A program made the position numbers and the translations under genes. DNA of 64,000 nucleotides from Diospyros lotus. Lineage: Eukaryota; Streptophyta; Magnoliopsida; Ericales; Ebenaceae. The DNA is taken from the NCBI RefSeq assembly GCF_014633365.1, contig NC_068340.1, forward strand, positions 20,315,879-20,379,878, written 5' to 3'. This document shows positions 1 to 11,796 of this stretch, in pieces. Numbering within the stretch: the stretch's first letter is position 1; the number at the start of each line of letters is the position of its first letter. The notes beneath the pieces are model-generated. The model searched no databases. It saw only the letters and a list, made by a program, of their open reading frames with translations, and was not told the origin of the DNA.

Positions 1-1
1 T

Positions 2-487
2 GATCAACGAAGGTGAAACCTGGAATTTTTGGTCGGTGACAAGGTATACTTGAAAGTCTCTCCATTTAAATCAGTGATTCGAGGAAAAATGAAAGGGAAA
101 TTAAGCCCAAGATACATAGGACCCTATGAAATTTTGGAGAAAATTGGAATAGTGGCTTACAGATTAGCTTTACCTGTGGCATTATCAAATATCCACAATG
201 TATTTCACGTGTCTCAACTACGAAAACATGAGCCAGACCCTGCGCAAGTACTTCAGAATGAGACCATTGAGATACAAAATGATCTAACGTACCCTGAGGA
301 ACCAGTTCGAATCCTAGATCAAAGGGATCAAGTCCTAAGAAACAAAGTTATTCCCTTAGTAAAGGTACTATGGAGCAACCATGACGAAGAGGAGGTAACT
401 TGGGAACGCGAAGAAGAGATGAAGATTTCTTATCCGCATTTATTTAATATTGTAAATAGTAATTTCGAGGACGAAATTTCTTTCTAG
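2..487 (+). pseudogene. Ty3/gypsy polyprotein, C-terminal end of integrase
   Basis: The open frame from base 2 to the TAG at 485-487 encodes the end of a chromovirus-type Ty3/gypsy polyprotein. Visible marks are VGDKVYLKVSP, then LSPRYIGPYEILEKIG, then NVFHVSQLRKH, and a chromodomain-like tail with VLWSNHDEEEVTWE. In the family this segment follows the integrase core and helps target insertion. The frame has a TGA at 14-16, inside an arginine-rich run where a CGA codon would be expected (a CpG-to-TpG change), so this copy is probably dead. The rest of the element lies left of the window. A purine tract (488-497) and the 3' LTR follow at once. Confidence 0.9.
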
Positions 488-1207
488 AGGGGGAGGATGG
501 AATATCTAATACTAAATATTAAGAGAATTTTTTTGGGAAGATATGGGTCAAAATGATATTTAACAATGTTTCGGGCTTAAGTGCAATATTCAAAATATAA
601 ACAGAAGGTGAGGGACTGTGTCAAGCAAGCTAATAAAGGTCAAAATGGTCCAAATAAGCAATACTCGACACAATCAAGGAATCTTCGAAGATTTGAAGTC
701 AAAAGCACACAAATAAGGGTATACTTGCAAAAATGCAGATTTTGTAAAGTATCAGAGGGAGGTCAAATCAATGAATTTTTCATAAATTCCAAAGGAAAAT
801 GGAAAATACAGAACTTGAGGGCCGTTGTGGATGTGTTAGATAGTTTAGGGGTATCTAAGAAAGGGAGAAAATGCAAATAAAAGTGGGCTAGGGGCTAAAA
901 TATAATTTTTGAAAAATTGCTTGGTGTGAAATCGATCGGCCGCTGGCGGCCGCTTCTGGGGCATCGGGCAGGTCGCCCGAAGGCTCTAGGCTAGCCTCCA
1001 GGCGATGATGAGGTCGTTGGGAGCTTCCATTGGCCGGAAAATGGTTTGATTTGATCGAAAATCATGGCCAAAAGATTTTCGATTTGGCCGGATCTTTCGA
1101 GGGCTTAGGCTCGCGATTTGGTGCTTCTTAATTGGTTTAGAAGCTAGATCTAGGGTTAAGGGGATAAGGGCAACTGATCTATGGTGGAAAATCGGGTCGA
1201 GAGAGGG

Positions 1208-1215
1208 TATAAATA
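1208..1215 (+). promoter_or_regulatory. TATA box of the gypsy LTR promoter
   Basis: A TATAAATA sequence lies near the middle of the LTR, where the U3/R boundary is expected. The same motif recurs in the two other gypsy LTRs of the window at 59407-59414 and 63438-63445. Confidence 0.55.
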
Positions 1216-2171
1216 GACGTCGAGAGGTCGAGGGTTTTTTCAAAATCGAGTGAAATTAAGGGCATTTTGGATTGAATCGAGGCGCAAGGATAAGGGGCTT
1301 TTGTTCTTCGTGTTCTAAGGATTAATTCTGAAAAATTTGGGGTCGTTTGGCATAGGTTTAGAGGGGTTTCAGTGGCTTGGCCGGAAAGCGAGGGCCGCTG
1401 GACCGCGACCTGCAACCGCCATTTAAGGCATTTTTCGGTGTTTGTTTCGGGCATTTGAGGGTACCATTGAGGTCGCCTCATCAAGATCTTCAAGGCCCCA
1501 TAGTTGTTTTGACCAAAGGAAGTCGCCGGAGCCAGAGAAGACGACTGTGCGACGGCACATGGGTTCCACTCGCAGGGCTTCGGGGTGGCACGTGAGGGCA
1601 CGTGAGGTAGGGTTTTTTATTTGTTTTTAATTTCAGAATTTAGGTAAAATTATTTTAGGAATTATCATGGAGAAATATTTTGTAAAAATTGATGTTAGGT
1701 ATTTTTAATGAATTTTCGAAGGTAGAAATGTTTGAAAAATAAATAAAAATAGGGAAAATTGTGGAAAAATAGAAATGTTGATTCCAAAGGTCTTAAATGG
1801 TGAAATAAGAGTCAATTGGGTCATTGAAAGAAGGATTACATGATTTTCGAGGTATGGCACGTTTTTCGAGGCAAAATTCAGACTTTTTCGATTCGAGGTG
1901 AGTGGTTTGATTCTAGCTTTACCTTGTCTTGGAGGTGTTTTTTTTAAGTGCTTGTGGTGGGTTCTAGTGAGCGGTTATACCCTCCTGGACTTAGATTGTT
2001 TACAAGGCTTTACTTATGATCATCGTGTCAACATTTGTTACATTGCATTAACTGATTTACTTTAAAATGTTGGTGCATGGCGTGTGAATTTTCATATCAG
2101 TTGGGATCGAATTTCATGTCATCGTTGGGTCCGTATGGGGCGGGATAGGGGCTACTTGAGATTGAGACAAT

Positions 2172-2315
2172 GTTAATCCAGTTGAACGAGTGTCACACTG
2201 GGGCACCTGAGGGAATAATGTTAAACCAGGTGAACGGGTGTCACGACGGTGCACTCAAGGGATTAACGTTAAACCAGGTGAACGTGTGTCACAGTGGGGC
2301 ATTCAAGGGATTAAG
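2172..2315 (+). repeat. 48-bp minisatellite, three units, inside the LTR
   Basis: Three direct units start at 2172, 2220 and 2268, each opening with GTTAAwCCAGkTGAACG and containing a GTGTCAC box. They diverge by several bases each, so the array is not recent. Confidence 0.8.
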
Positions 2316-2972
2316 TATGTCAGGGAGATATCTCGAGTTAGACGTGTCTTGCATGTTGTCGTTTAGTATGCCATGTTTGTGTGTCTTTCATGCATTGTAT
2401 ATCTGTTTCATGCCTTCACTTAGATGGTTTATCATCTAACATGGGTTAGGCCCCTAGAGCATTCAACGTTCCAGTCAGGGACAGCTGCGAGGTCGAGGAC
2501 ACGGTCGGTGAGCCAGTGGTGTTTATTTGATAGTTGTTGTATTATTTTGGAAGCACTAATATTCATTATGTTATATGTATGAGCAATCGCTCGACGGTGT
2601 TGTAATCGTTAGTATCGGTGTTGTATATATATATCGGTGTGGGAACATCTTGTGTGTAACACGTGGTAGGCCACGTCATTTTGATGATTAAGTATTCCGC
2701 TGTGTTTATAACGTCTCGTTCAGTTATGATTATGTTATTGTTAATTAAACGAGCAAGACTAGGACTCTCGGGGTTTGTATCTGCATGTGAAGATTGCTCT
2801 TGAATCACCGCGGGTGCCGACTGTAGTTTTGCAACGAGTGTATCATCTGCATGTGAAGATTGTGCTCACGGCGTCGCGAGTAACGGACTTGGAGGAAAAA
2901 AAATAAAAAATTAAAAGAGAAACCCTGGGAATTTCCTTAAAGTGACACACCTGTATAGGGCAGGGTGTTACA

Positions 2973-5900
2973 CTTTCTATCTCTAATTTCAATTAGGGTG
3001 CTCTTGTTTTTAGCTACCATTGATTGGGTTTTAAGGATTTCATAGAATTTGTGGATGCCCAGATGATGCAACCTGCGATAAGTGTTCACCAGAAGGAATA
3101 AAAAGAGGATGACCAAGAGTTTGTTTCCAAGAAAGACACTCTCATTTCCAATTCTAGAGGTATAATGCTTGTTTTTGTTATCTAATACGTAAAGGAGATT
3201 GTTTACCAGTTGATGCTTGCTTCCCCCCAAAATGGGTTTCTTTTCAGATTGGAATACTACGGCAAGACCTTTTTTCTTGTTGAAGCATTTGATAATTTTT
3301 TGTTGGTCAGGGTTGTTTTCTTATTGAAGCATTTCATAGACTTCAAGTTGCTGCTAATTGTTCATCTGTTTGCTTGCACTTTGTTTTTTGTTTTTTCTTT
3401 TGTTAAGCTTGGAATTGTCTATCATTTGCATTAGGTTTTATGCGTAAACAGATGGGAAGAACAATGACAAGACTAGTGCCACGCGCTCAAAGCATTCTGT
3501 ATTAGAGCAACGACGGAGGTGCAAGATAAATGAGAGGTATGTTTTCAATAGTTGGCATCATCTGCTTTTTATTCTTTGTTGTACCCCTTTCTTGACTATC
3601 TATTTTGATACATCAAATTGCAAATGATTTGACAGCCTAGCTAACTTGATCGCAGTCTTAATTAGCCAATTACTACATAAAAGCCATTGGCCTACTGGAT
3701 ATTAGCTGGCCATGAGCTTCTTTCAACCATGCATATACTTGTCTACTAAGAGCGCCTCCAGTGTACAAGATCCCACTTTGCAAGGGTTAAGAGGAGTGTC
3801 ATATTTGAATAGAGCCTTCTACTTTTTTTCTTTTTCTTTTTTTGAAAAAGGGTTGTATTCACAACGTAAACGTGTGACATACTAGTCACAAAGATGTAAC
3901 CTTACATTTACTTTCCAGGCTTGCCCTTATATACTTGTTTACTAGAAAAACAATTTCATTGTTTAGTCAACCAATAACAAAAGGCACAACGACACGTATT
4001 ATTAAATTCATTTTTGTGATAAACAGATGAATGGTTGACATTAAGACTATATGTAAACATCAGTCTCTACACAGAATTGAGCTTTTCTTCTCTAATTTAG
4101 ATTTTGTAACTGAAATGCTACAATTAGTGAACCTAAATTGAATTAGGGAGCAAATATTAAATCAAGCTAACAAATTTTATAGTATATGCTAGTTTTCTTT
4201 TTTGGGTAAATTGTAGAGGTGTTTTTTCTTCTCACAGTTTACTGGCCTATAATTGTCTCATGCAATTAAAATTTAAACATAGCTGTAACTTAACTGTTTT
4301 GTGTGATTCATTGACTTGCTAACATAGAAAAAGTGTTTTTATTCCTGATATTTTAATTTGTAAGCATGTGCTTACGATACAAGAATCTTATAATAGTTGA
4401 TAAGAAATTTTTAACTTGAATACATCAATTGATGGATGAGTAATAGGTGATAAAGAATTTTTCTACTTGAATACATTAACTAAAGATCGATAAAAGCACT
4501 GTGATATGAATAGATGAAATGGAGGAAATTTGTAGCAAAAGAGAGTGATAAAGACCAAAGAAAATCGAGTAGGAAACCCTCAAAGGCTCATACATGACCT
4601 GGGATATAATGGCCTCATAGCAAATATAGCCATTGATGGAGATGATTAGAGATTTAGAATTCATGTAGCCAACCTCATATAAAGGTATTAAGTATTGAGA
4701 TTGTTGTTTTAATGCATTGATTAATACATGAATACAGTGAGCACACTTCTGAAAGTAGCCAAGAATAAGGCATAACCTAAACAATTTGTTTCTAGGCATC
4801 AAACGGGGAAAAGTCATCCAACTCTTGTAATTCCGATTGAAACTACTCCTTCTAGTTTGATGACATTACATGAGCATTTATTGTGTAGTTTTATTCCTAA
4901 CAAACAATTAGGATGAAATTAAGAAAATTATTGAAAACATTAACTAATACCATAAATTAAATTGTGCCAAAATCAAGTCCATGTTGTACAACCCCCTCCC
5001 CCACTCCTTTTCTTTTTTACAAAAGTTATGGAAGATAAAAAAAAAAAAAAAATCTATAAAATGTCAAAATCCCTTGCACTAGAAGCTCATATGATGGTAT
5101 TTAGTAGAGATTTGGTTTTGGCAATCTCAACTAGGTCATAATTAGTGAAACTCAATTACATCTTCAGAATGACAAAACCTATGCCATTCCAAGCTAATTA
5201 CCATTGAAGCCATTTCCCTTTTTTACAGCATCCACCAGTTCCATGTAAACCATGCCCATGCATGCAGTTGCATCAGTCTCACTATGAAATAAATTCATAG
5301 CTTCAGTTAAAAAAAGAACTAGAAATGTGACAGGTGACAGTTACAACAACAACATATCCAGCTTTTATCCCATTATGTGGGGTTGACTACATGAATTCTA
5401 GATTTCTGTGTATTTCTGTCTTTTGTCATATTTTCATTTAGGCCCATATACTTCATATCAAACTTTAATATCTCCCCCAAAGTGTTATTGGATTTTCCTT
5501 TACCTATTTTTTTGACTAATTATTCCATTTCATCAACTCTTCTCATTGGAGCGTCTCATGGTCTTCTTCTCACATGACCAAACCATCTTAGTCTAGTCTC
5601 TCTCATCTTTTCTTCAATTAGCACTACTCTTACCTTATTACGAATAACCTCATTTCTAATTTTATCTTTTCTTGTATAGCCGCACATCCATCTTAGCATC
5701 CTCATCTCTACTACGCTCGTCTTTTACTAATACTGGTATTTAATTGTCTAACATTCTGAGCCATACAACAAAACTGGTCTTATAGCTGTCTTATAGAAGT
5801 TTTCTTTCAGTTTTAATGAAATTTTACTATCACATAACACCCCTGATGCATTTCTCTATTTTAGCCAACTTACCTTAATTTTATGCGCGACATCCTCGTG

Positions 5901-7249
5901 AATTTCTCCATCTTTTTGAATCAATGATCCCACATATCAGAAGTGGTTTTTTCTTTGTATGATTTGGTTTTCCAATTTTATTATAAGATCATCCACTCTT
6001 GCATTCTTACTAAATTTACATTCTATATATTATTTTTTCCTTCTATTTAATTTAAATCTCTTAGATTCTAAATTGTTTATCCACAACTCAAGCTTAGTGT
6101 TCACTCCCTCTTTTGTTTCATCCATCAACACTATGTCACCTGCAAATAACATACACCATGGCACATCTGTCTAAATGTGTTTAGTGAGTTCATCCATTAC
6201 TAAAGCAAATAAGTATGGACTTAGTGTAGAACATTGATGCAGTCAATTGTAATTTTAAATGGTTCAGTATTGTCTCTGCATGTTCTAACCCTTATCTCTA
6301 CACTGTGATACATGTCTTTAAGGGCTTGTATATAGGCTATTCGGACTTATTTCTTCTCTAAAATCCTCCATAATACTTCTCTAGGGACCCTGTCATAGGC
6401 TTTTTCTAGATCTATAAACACTATATACAGGTCCTTCTGATGATTACGATACCTTTCCATTTGGCGCCTCAGTAGATATATAGCTTCCATTGTTGACCTG
6501 CCAGGCATGAAGCCAAACTAATTTTTCGAGACGTCTATTTCTTTTTTGAGCATCTGCTCTATTACTATCTCCCAGAGTTTCATGGTCTAGCTCATTAACT
6601 TAATTCCTCTATAATTTTTACAATTTTGAACATCTCATTTGTTCTTGTATATAGGAACCAAAGTACTATTCCTCTACTCGTCTGGTATCTTTTTTTATTT
6701 AAGGATCGCGTTAAATAATTTCGTTAGCCAAGAGATGCCTTATTCTCCCTGCATTTTCATGTTTTTATTGATATATTATCCGGTCCCACCGCCTTGTGAT
6801 TTTTCATCTTTTTTAATGCTTGCCTTATTTATTTTGAACTTATACGTCGATAAAATGTGTAGTTCACGTTCCCTTCGGAGTAGGACATGTAACTAGACAT
6901 GAAACTAAACATGATAGGTGGCAGTTATGAGGAATAATTTCAAATCATGAAACTAAACATGATTTGTAAATAGGAGAAGTTCATTGTATGACCTTTCTTT
7001 ACTTGCAAGGTCATAAAGGTTGTTGGAAATCTTTCATATATACCCTTATGAGAGTAAGATACTTTTTAGTAGTCATGGTTCTAAAAAACTTCTTATATTG
7101 TATGTTTATGTCCAAATATTTGAAACATATTATATAGTTTAGGGCCAACCCCTTTTGAAACGTATTGTATCTGCAGTTCTTATAACTTGATTGATTTTGC
7201 TAGTTATCTTGATCATGAAAGACATTGGGTACCTATCTCAGAAGGGCAT
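2973..7249 (+). pseudogene. Truncated duplicate of the BIM2 5' end (exons 1-2 and part of intron 2)
   Basis: The sequence is colinear with 20622-23281, the 5'UTR to intron 2 of the intact BIM2 gene. Exon 1 equivalent is 3063-3159 (97 nt) and exon 2 equivalent 3452-3536 (85 nt). Both have the same length and splice sites as the intact copy. Exon 1 carries a TAA stop at 3099-3101, replacing a codon of the acidic run. Exon 2 still reads the bHLH basic region ([18 protein letters not shown]). Homology stops at 7249, before the helix-loop-helix exons, so no bHLH protein can be made. The left side is cut by the gypsy LTR. An RTE LINE (5344-6884) is inserted in the intron. Confidence 0.9.
5344..6884 (-). 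mobile_element. 5'-truncated RTE-clade LINE
   Basis: On the minus strand this is the 3' half of the same LINE family as 34666-37845. It covers most of the reverse transcriptase, and its 3' end carries TTG repeats (CAACAACAACATATCC on the plus strand). It stops at the point matching about 36340 in the full copy, a normal 5' truncation. The intact paralogous intron (near 22935-22990) lacks it. A degenerate duplication beginning AACTAGA and ending GGyrrCAGTTA flanks it. Confidence 0.88.
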
Positions 7250-8494
7250 CAGAAGAATAATAAAGAGAAATGAAGGGGACCAAGTGAGATTTTGGAAATA
7301 AGAATGGGGCATATGTGGAATTGCATGAAAAACTTAGGGGATTAAAATAAGAATTTGAGAAAACTGAATGATGGGTTCCTCCTCCACTAGATGGTGATGC
7401 TCACATCTCAACGATGAGGTGCAAGAAGGGTTCTTGAATGCCCTATCCTATGTTTTCTGACGAAATCCTAGCTAGCCTCTTATTGGTTGATTAGGGAGCT
7501 TAGTCTGTCAAAGAAGACCTATAAATAAGGGTACTGCAACGACTGATTTTAAAAAGCTTTGAGGATAAGAATCCTCGCATTTCAATGTCACGAGACTATA
7601 ATGTAAATAAAGAGACTACTAAGATAGAAAGGTAATAGGTACTATTGTAATAGGGAATAGAGAGGCAGTTACAACACATGGATTCAATTCAAATATAATC
7701 CAAATATTGGTGCCAAGGTTTGGTAAGTATATAACCAATATTCGCAACGAGGAAAAATATGTTTGGGAATTCAATTGATTCAATTTCTCTCCCCCTCTCT
7801 CTCTTTCTCCTTATTTATCTCCTTCAATTCTTTCTTCCCTTCTAATCTACCAGTTCGCACGCAATTCTCACTGAATTATAGGAAAACTCTCTCTTGTTAG
7901 AATCACATTATAACATTCAATAAGGGAAAGTTTTTGAGTTGCTTCGACGAAGCGGTGAGTAGAGAAATTAGGAAATAGACAAGCAGGTGGCAAGGCAAGG
8001 TAACAGCATGTGTGCGACATGTGGCGAGTGCAAAAACATGGTATGCCAACAATTTTAAAAAAAATATTTAAATATTAAATGTAAAAAATGAATACAAAAA
8101 TAATACAACTTAAATTTTGATTTAATTCTTCATGAGAATGCATGAATTTTTTGAATATAAATAACCTACATCGATACCCATACCCGAATAACTAGATCAT
8201 AAGACTTCTCGAAAACAATGAATGGTTCTTCCCCTAAGAGTGTTTGATTTTTCTTTATAATTTTGTTATGTTGTCCACGTCAAGCAATTTTTTTGTTGCT
8301 CGACACAAGTAAAATGAGAGGGGAGCGTAGGCCCCATAAAGGGGTGTGGGACTCACACACTTACCTCCCTACAAACCCCGTTCGGCAACATAAGAGTTGT
8401 CTGACACAAGCAACATAACAAAGCCATTTTCTTCATATTGCTTACATATTTGTTGTCATGTTATTGATGCGAAATTTTGTACATATAACATTTA
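7250..8494. other. Intergenic, no gene seen
   Basis: AT-rich sequence with no convincing reading frame on either strand. A short pyrimidine-rich run occurs near 7780-7850. Homology to BIM2 intron 2 ends at the left edge. Confidence 0.5.
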
Positions 8495-9480
8495 TCTTAA
8501 CATTTTGTTATTTTAATTACACCCCTAAATTATACAATTTTGAATCAATTTAACCTATATACTTTGACCTTTTTTATATAAACACTCAAAACTTTTTATT
8601 GTTTCGATTATACCTCTAAAATATGCATTTTTGAGTCAATTTAACATCTCCTCGAGAGTAATATTCTTTATAATTGGTGTATTTAACACTTTTATTGATT
8701 AAACACAAAACAAAATACACAAATACATAATTATTACATTAAAAGTCACCTTAAAGTGTTCAAATATTATTTTTTTTATAAATCATTATTTTAAATATGT
8801 TTTGCAAACTTATAAATTAAATAAATAATTATGTAATATTAACTTTTTTCATATATAATTAAAGAATTAATCATAAAAATACCAGTAGAGAATTAGAGAA
8901 AATTTTCAAAATATAATTCTACATATAATAAAATTGAAATTTCAAACCAATTGAGAGCTCATTGGCATAACATTAAAGTTTCAAAGCTTGTTATATTTTA
9001 CGGTGGCATCATATCTGTATTCAATTATTTCATTTGGTTTGAGGTTTCAATTTTATTATATGTCGATTTTTTAAAAAATTTCTCTAATTATTTGTTGGTA
9101 TTTTAATGCTTTATTCTTTAATTATATCTGAAAAAAAGTTAGTACTATATAATTATTTATTTAATTCATAAGTTTGCAAAACATATTTAAAACAATGATT
9201 TATAAAAAAATGATATTTAGACACTTTAAAGTGACATTTAATGTAATATTTATGTATTTGTGTATTTTGTTGCATGTTTAATCAATACTAGTGTTAGATA
9301 ACCAATCATATAGAATATTACTTTTGATAATGGGTTAAATTGACTTAAAAATAAATAATTTAGATGTGTAATTGAAGAACCAAAAAATTTAATTGTTTAC
9401 ATGAAAAAATGTCAAAATACATGAATTAAATTGACTTAAAATTGCATAGTTAAGAGGTGTAATTGAAATAACAAAAAATT
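8495..9480. repeat. Large inverted repeat (foldback-type transposon)
   Basis: Two arms of about 450 bp (roughly 8495-8950 and 9030-9480) are reverse complements around a spacer of under 100 bp. Each arm holds two versions of a subterminal module with the words GTCAATTTAA and AATTACACCTCT. Arm-to-arm identity is high but not perfect. The interior has no coding capacity. Related ends occur near 52013-52110 and 61560-61635, so this is a non-autonomous DNA-transposon family with very long terminal inverted repeats, probably Mutator-like. Confidence 0.8.
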
Positions 9481-9928
9481 TGAGTATCTAAATAAAAAAA
9501 ATATAAATATAGGGACAAAAATATATATTTGACTCATGACATTATGATGTGATGTTTATTCATGCTCACATAATCTCAACATGGATACGATGATGTATAA
9601 TGTATAAGGTTGGTTGTTATTGTATTGGATAGATTTGATGTTTATTGATTCCGATGTGAGTGAAAAGTTGAAAAAGATAGTTTGACATTTTAGTGTTAAC
9701 TATTTTTATATGGTCGATGATGTTCATGTGAGGTATCCATTGCATTTGACATGCAAGAAAATTCCTTTTAAACCTTACAAAATGTTTTAACATTTAATTC
9801 AGTATATTCAAAATACATTGTTAGATACTTCAAAAAAGGTAGAGTGTATTTTTGAGACTCTTATGTTATATTAGTAATAGAACATTATGATCATCATTAC
9901 TCAAAAATGTTGATTTAACAACCATGTT

Positions 9929-10955
9929 TAGGGAGAAAGTAAAAATTCAATTAAATCGAACTAATAGAATTAAACTCATCGAATTTGTTAGTTATATTTT
10001 TTTTTATGGTGGTTAAGTTTTGTTACCTTTTTCAGTTAATTCACTTTTCAATTTTTGATTTAATTTTTTATTTAAAATAATCGAACTAACAAATCAAATC
10101 GAAATTACAAAGAAAGTGAATAGAAGAGGAGAAGTCACAGACTCATAAAATGGCCTTTTGCCTTTGCTCAACCCTTCTTTTTTGCATTGTAGTTTTGAAG
10201 AAATCGCGCTTCTAACTATCCCTCCTCCTCATGAAGCTCTCAAATTCGACATCTTAACCTAAAGATTTGTTCTTTTTCATCACTTCCATATCAGGTACCT
10301 ATTAAAACATTATGTTCATCATCTTTCATATAGTTCCTTTCCCTTTCCCTTCCTCTCCGACGATCCCATTCTCTGAGGTCGACATTCTTCTCTACCTTTA
10401 ACGTTGCTACAAACATCTCACTCTTGCTTCAGTAAGTTTTTCGGTAACTTATTGTGGGTGGGTATATAATATTAAAGCCTAGATCTACTGAAATCCAACC
10501 ATCGGATATTTTTGATTTTTTGGTACATGGGTCACTGAACTAAGGCAAATCTGATGGTCAATTCCGTTCGATGGAATTCGTTGTGGATGGTGGCCGACGA
10601 CCTTTTTCCAAAAACGAGTTTTGAGTTTTTTTTGACAATAAAATTAATGTTTAGATATATAAAAAATCATCCATTTGATCAAACTTATTTTAGGGTATAT
10701 GAACCATCGTAATTGGGAGAATTCGATGATCGGTTTAGATCATTGTAATCATTGATCGATTGGGTGGCTGGCGGCAATAGTAAGGCCAAACATTAGTTTA
10801 GTCTATTCGGTTATTTTGTGGTTTTTCGGTTCAGTTCAGTTTTTATAAATTTTGTTTGGTTAGTTCGATCGGATCGGTTCGATTTTGTATAGCCTTTTAA
10901 TTTTTCTGGTTATTGAATTCTAATCAGTTCGATAATTGAACCGATTGCACCCCTA
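9929..10955. mobile_element. Non-autonomous hAT element
   Basis: The element is flanked by an exact 8-bp duplication, ACCATGTT at 9921-9928 and 10956-10963. The ends are TAGGGAG... and ...CACCCCTA, followed inward by subterminal words such as CGGTTCGA. No transposase frame remains. The right half (about 10470-10950) is repeated in diverged form at 16690-17183. Confidence 0.85.
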
Positions 10956-11357
10956 ACCATGTTTCCATTTATACCTCTTGTGTAACTAAATTTTCATATA
11001 TTCCTTAAATGTGTTTTGTTTTATTTTTGAAAATATGAGTAGTGATAATTACTATAGTATAATTTTTTTCAAATAATAATACTTTTTGTTTTAAAAAAAA
11101 TAAGGTGTTACATTAAAGATGGTGCTCTGAACATTTGAAATTGATATTTTTATGAGAACAAATTATTAAATAAGGGAATTTAATTTTTTTCGAAATTAAA
11201 TGTAATGGGAAAGATGGATAAAATAAAAAATAAAGATGAACCTTTATTTATTTAGTTTATGTAATTTTCAATTAGCTTAATAAAAATGTTAAAAAAAAAA
11301 AACAAAGGGTAGGAGACCGGATGAAGTAAACAGATGGGTATCGACCGTTTTCTATAA
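10956..11357. other. AT-rich spacer
   Basis: No gene or repeat boundary was found here apart from the hAT duplication on the left and the MULE duplication on the right. Confidence 0.4.
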
Positions 11358-11570
11358 GGGAAGTTCTATTTGCAGCCTGGTCTTTTGCTCTCGACACTGA
11401 CTTTTTATTAAAATTCTACATTTACTATTCGCAACCATCATTTTTATTTTTTGCATCTATTATTTTTCAAAGATACCCTTACCATCACATACACATAGTC
11501 TTTACCAGACTCACCAGTCGCCTCTCTCGCCGGACTCACCCGCCCATCGCCTCTCCCGCCAGACTCACTA

Positions 11571-11796
11571 TGTATTACCCCAAGAGCCTAAAGAAGAGTA
11601 GTATATATCGATGATAAGTGAGGAAGGAAATAACACCAACTGGATACCTTTTGTGCTAAATGTAGGCAAAGAACTCGTGGATTAAGCGTGTTTGAGCTGG
11701 GGAAGCTCAAGAATGGGTGACCCTTTGGGAAGTTCGCGTAGCCCCATTAGGGTAAGTTGTTCTGATCTTTCCTATATCTCAATGCGGGATGTTACA
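11571..11796 (+). mobile_element. Cassandra-type solo LTR
   Basis: This 226-bp unit starts TGTATTACCCC and ends GGATGTTACA. It is bracketed by an exact 5-bp duplication, CACTA (11566-11570 and 11797-11801). The middle is 5S rRNA-like. A short LTR carrying a 5S-derived domain is the hallmark of the Cassandra TRIM retrotransposons of vascular plants. Confidence 0.85.
11671..11745 (+). other. 5S rRNA-like domain inside the Cassandra LTR
   Basis: The segment follows the 3' half of plant 5S rRNA in order: TTAAGCGTGTTTGAGC, then AAGAATGGGTGACC, then TGGGAAGTTCGCGTAG. These match the 5S regions containing the internal box A and box C of the RNA polymerase III promoter. The 5' half of 5S rRNA is not recognisable, so this is not a 5S gene. 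Confidence 0.82.

Larger units (their letters stand above)
498..2972 (+). mobile_element. 3' LTR of the gypsy element
   Basis: The LTR begins TGGAATATC just after the polypurine tract and ends GGGTGTTACA. The right boundary is fixed by comparison: the flank from 2973 (CTTTCTATCTC) is colinear with 20622 in the intact BIM2 gene, where no LTR is present. The length, about 2.5 kb, suits Tekay/Del-type elements. The start is a poor match to the usual TGTAACACCC, so the left end has probably mutated. Long ORFs inside (for example 1179-1601 on the minus strand) resemble no protein I know. Confidence 0.85.

Noticed and set aside
1179..1630. 140-codon minus-strand frame in the gypsy LTR
   Set aside because: It lies over the LTR TATA box and leader, and no related protein is recognisable.
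11671..11745. 5S rRNA gene
   Set aside because: Only the 3' half is recognisable and it sits inside a 226-bp LTR with its own target duplication.
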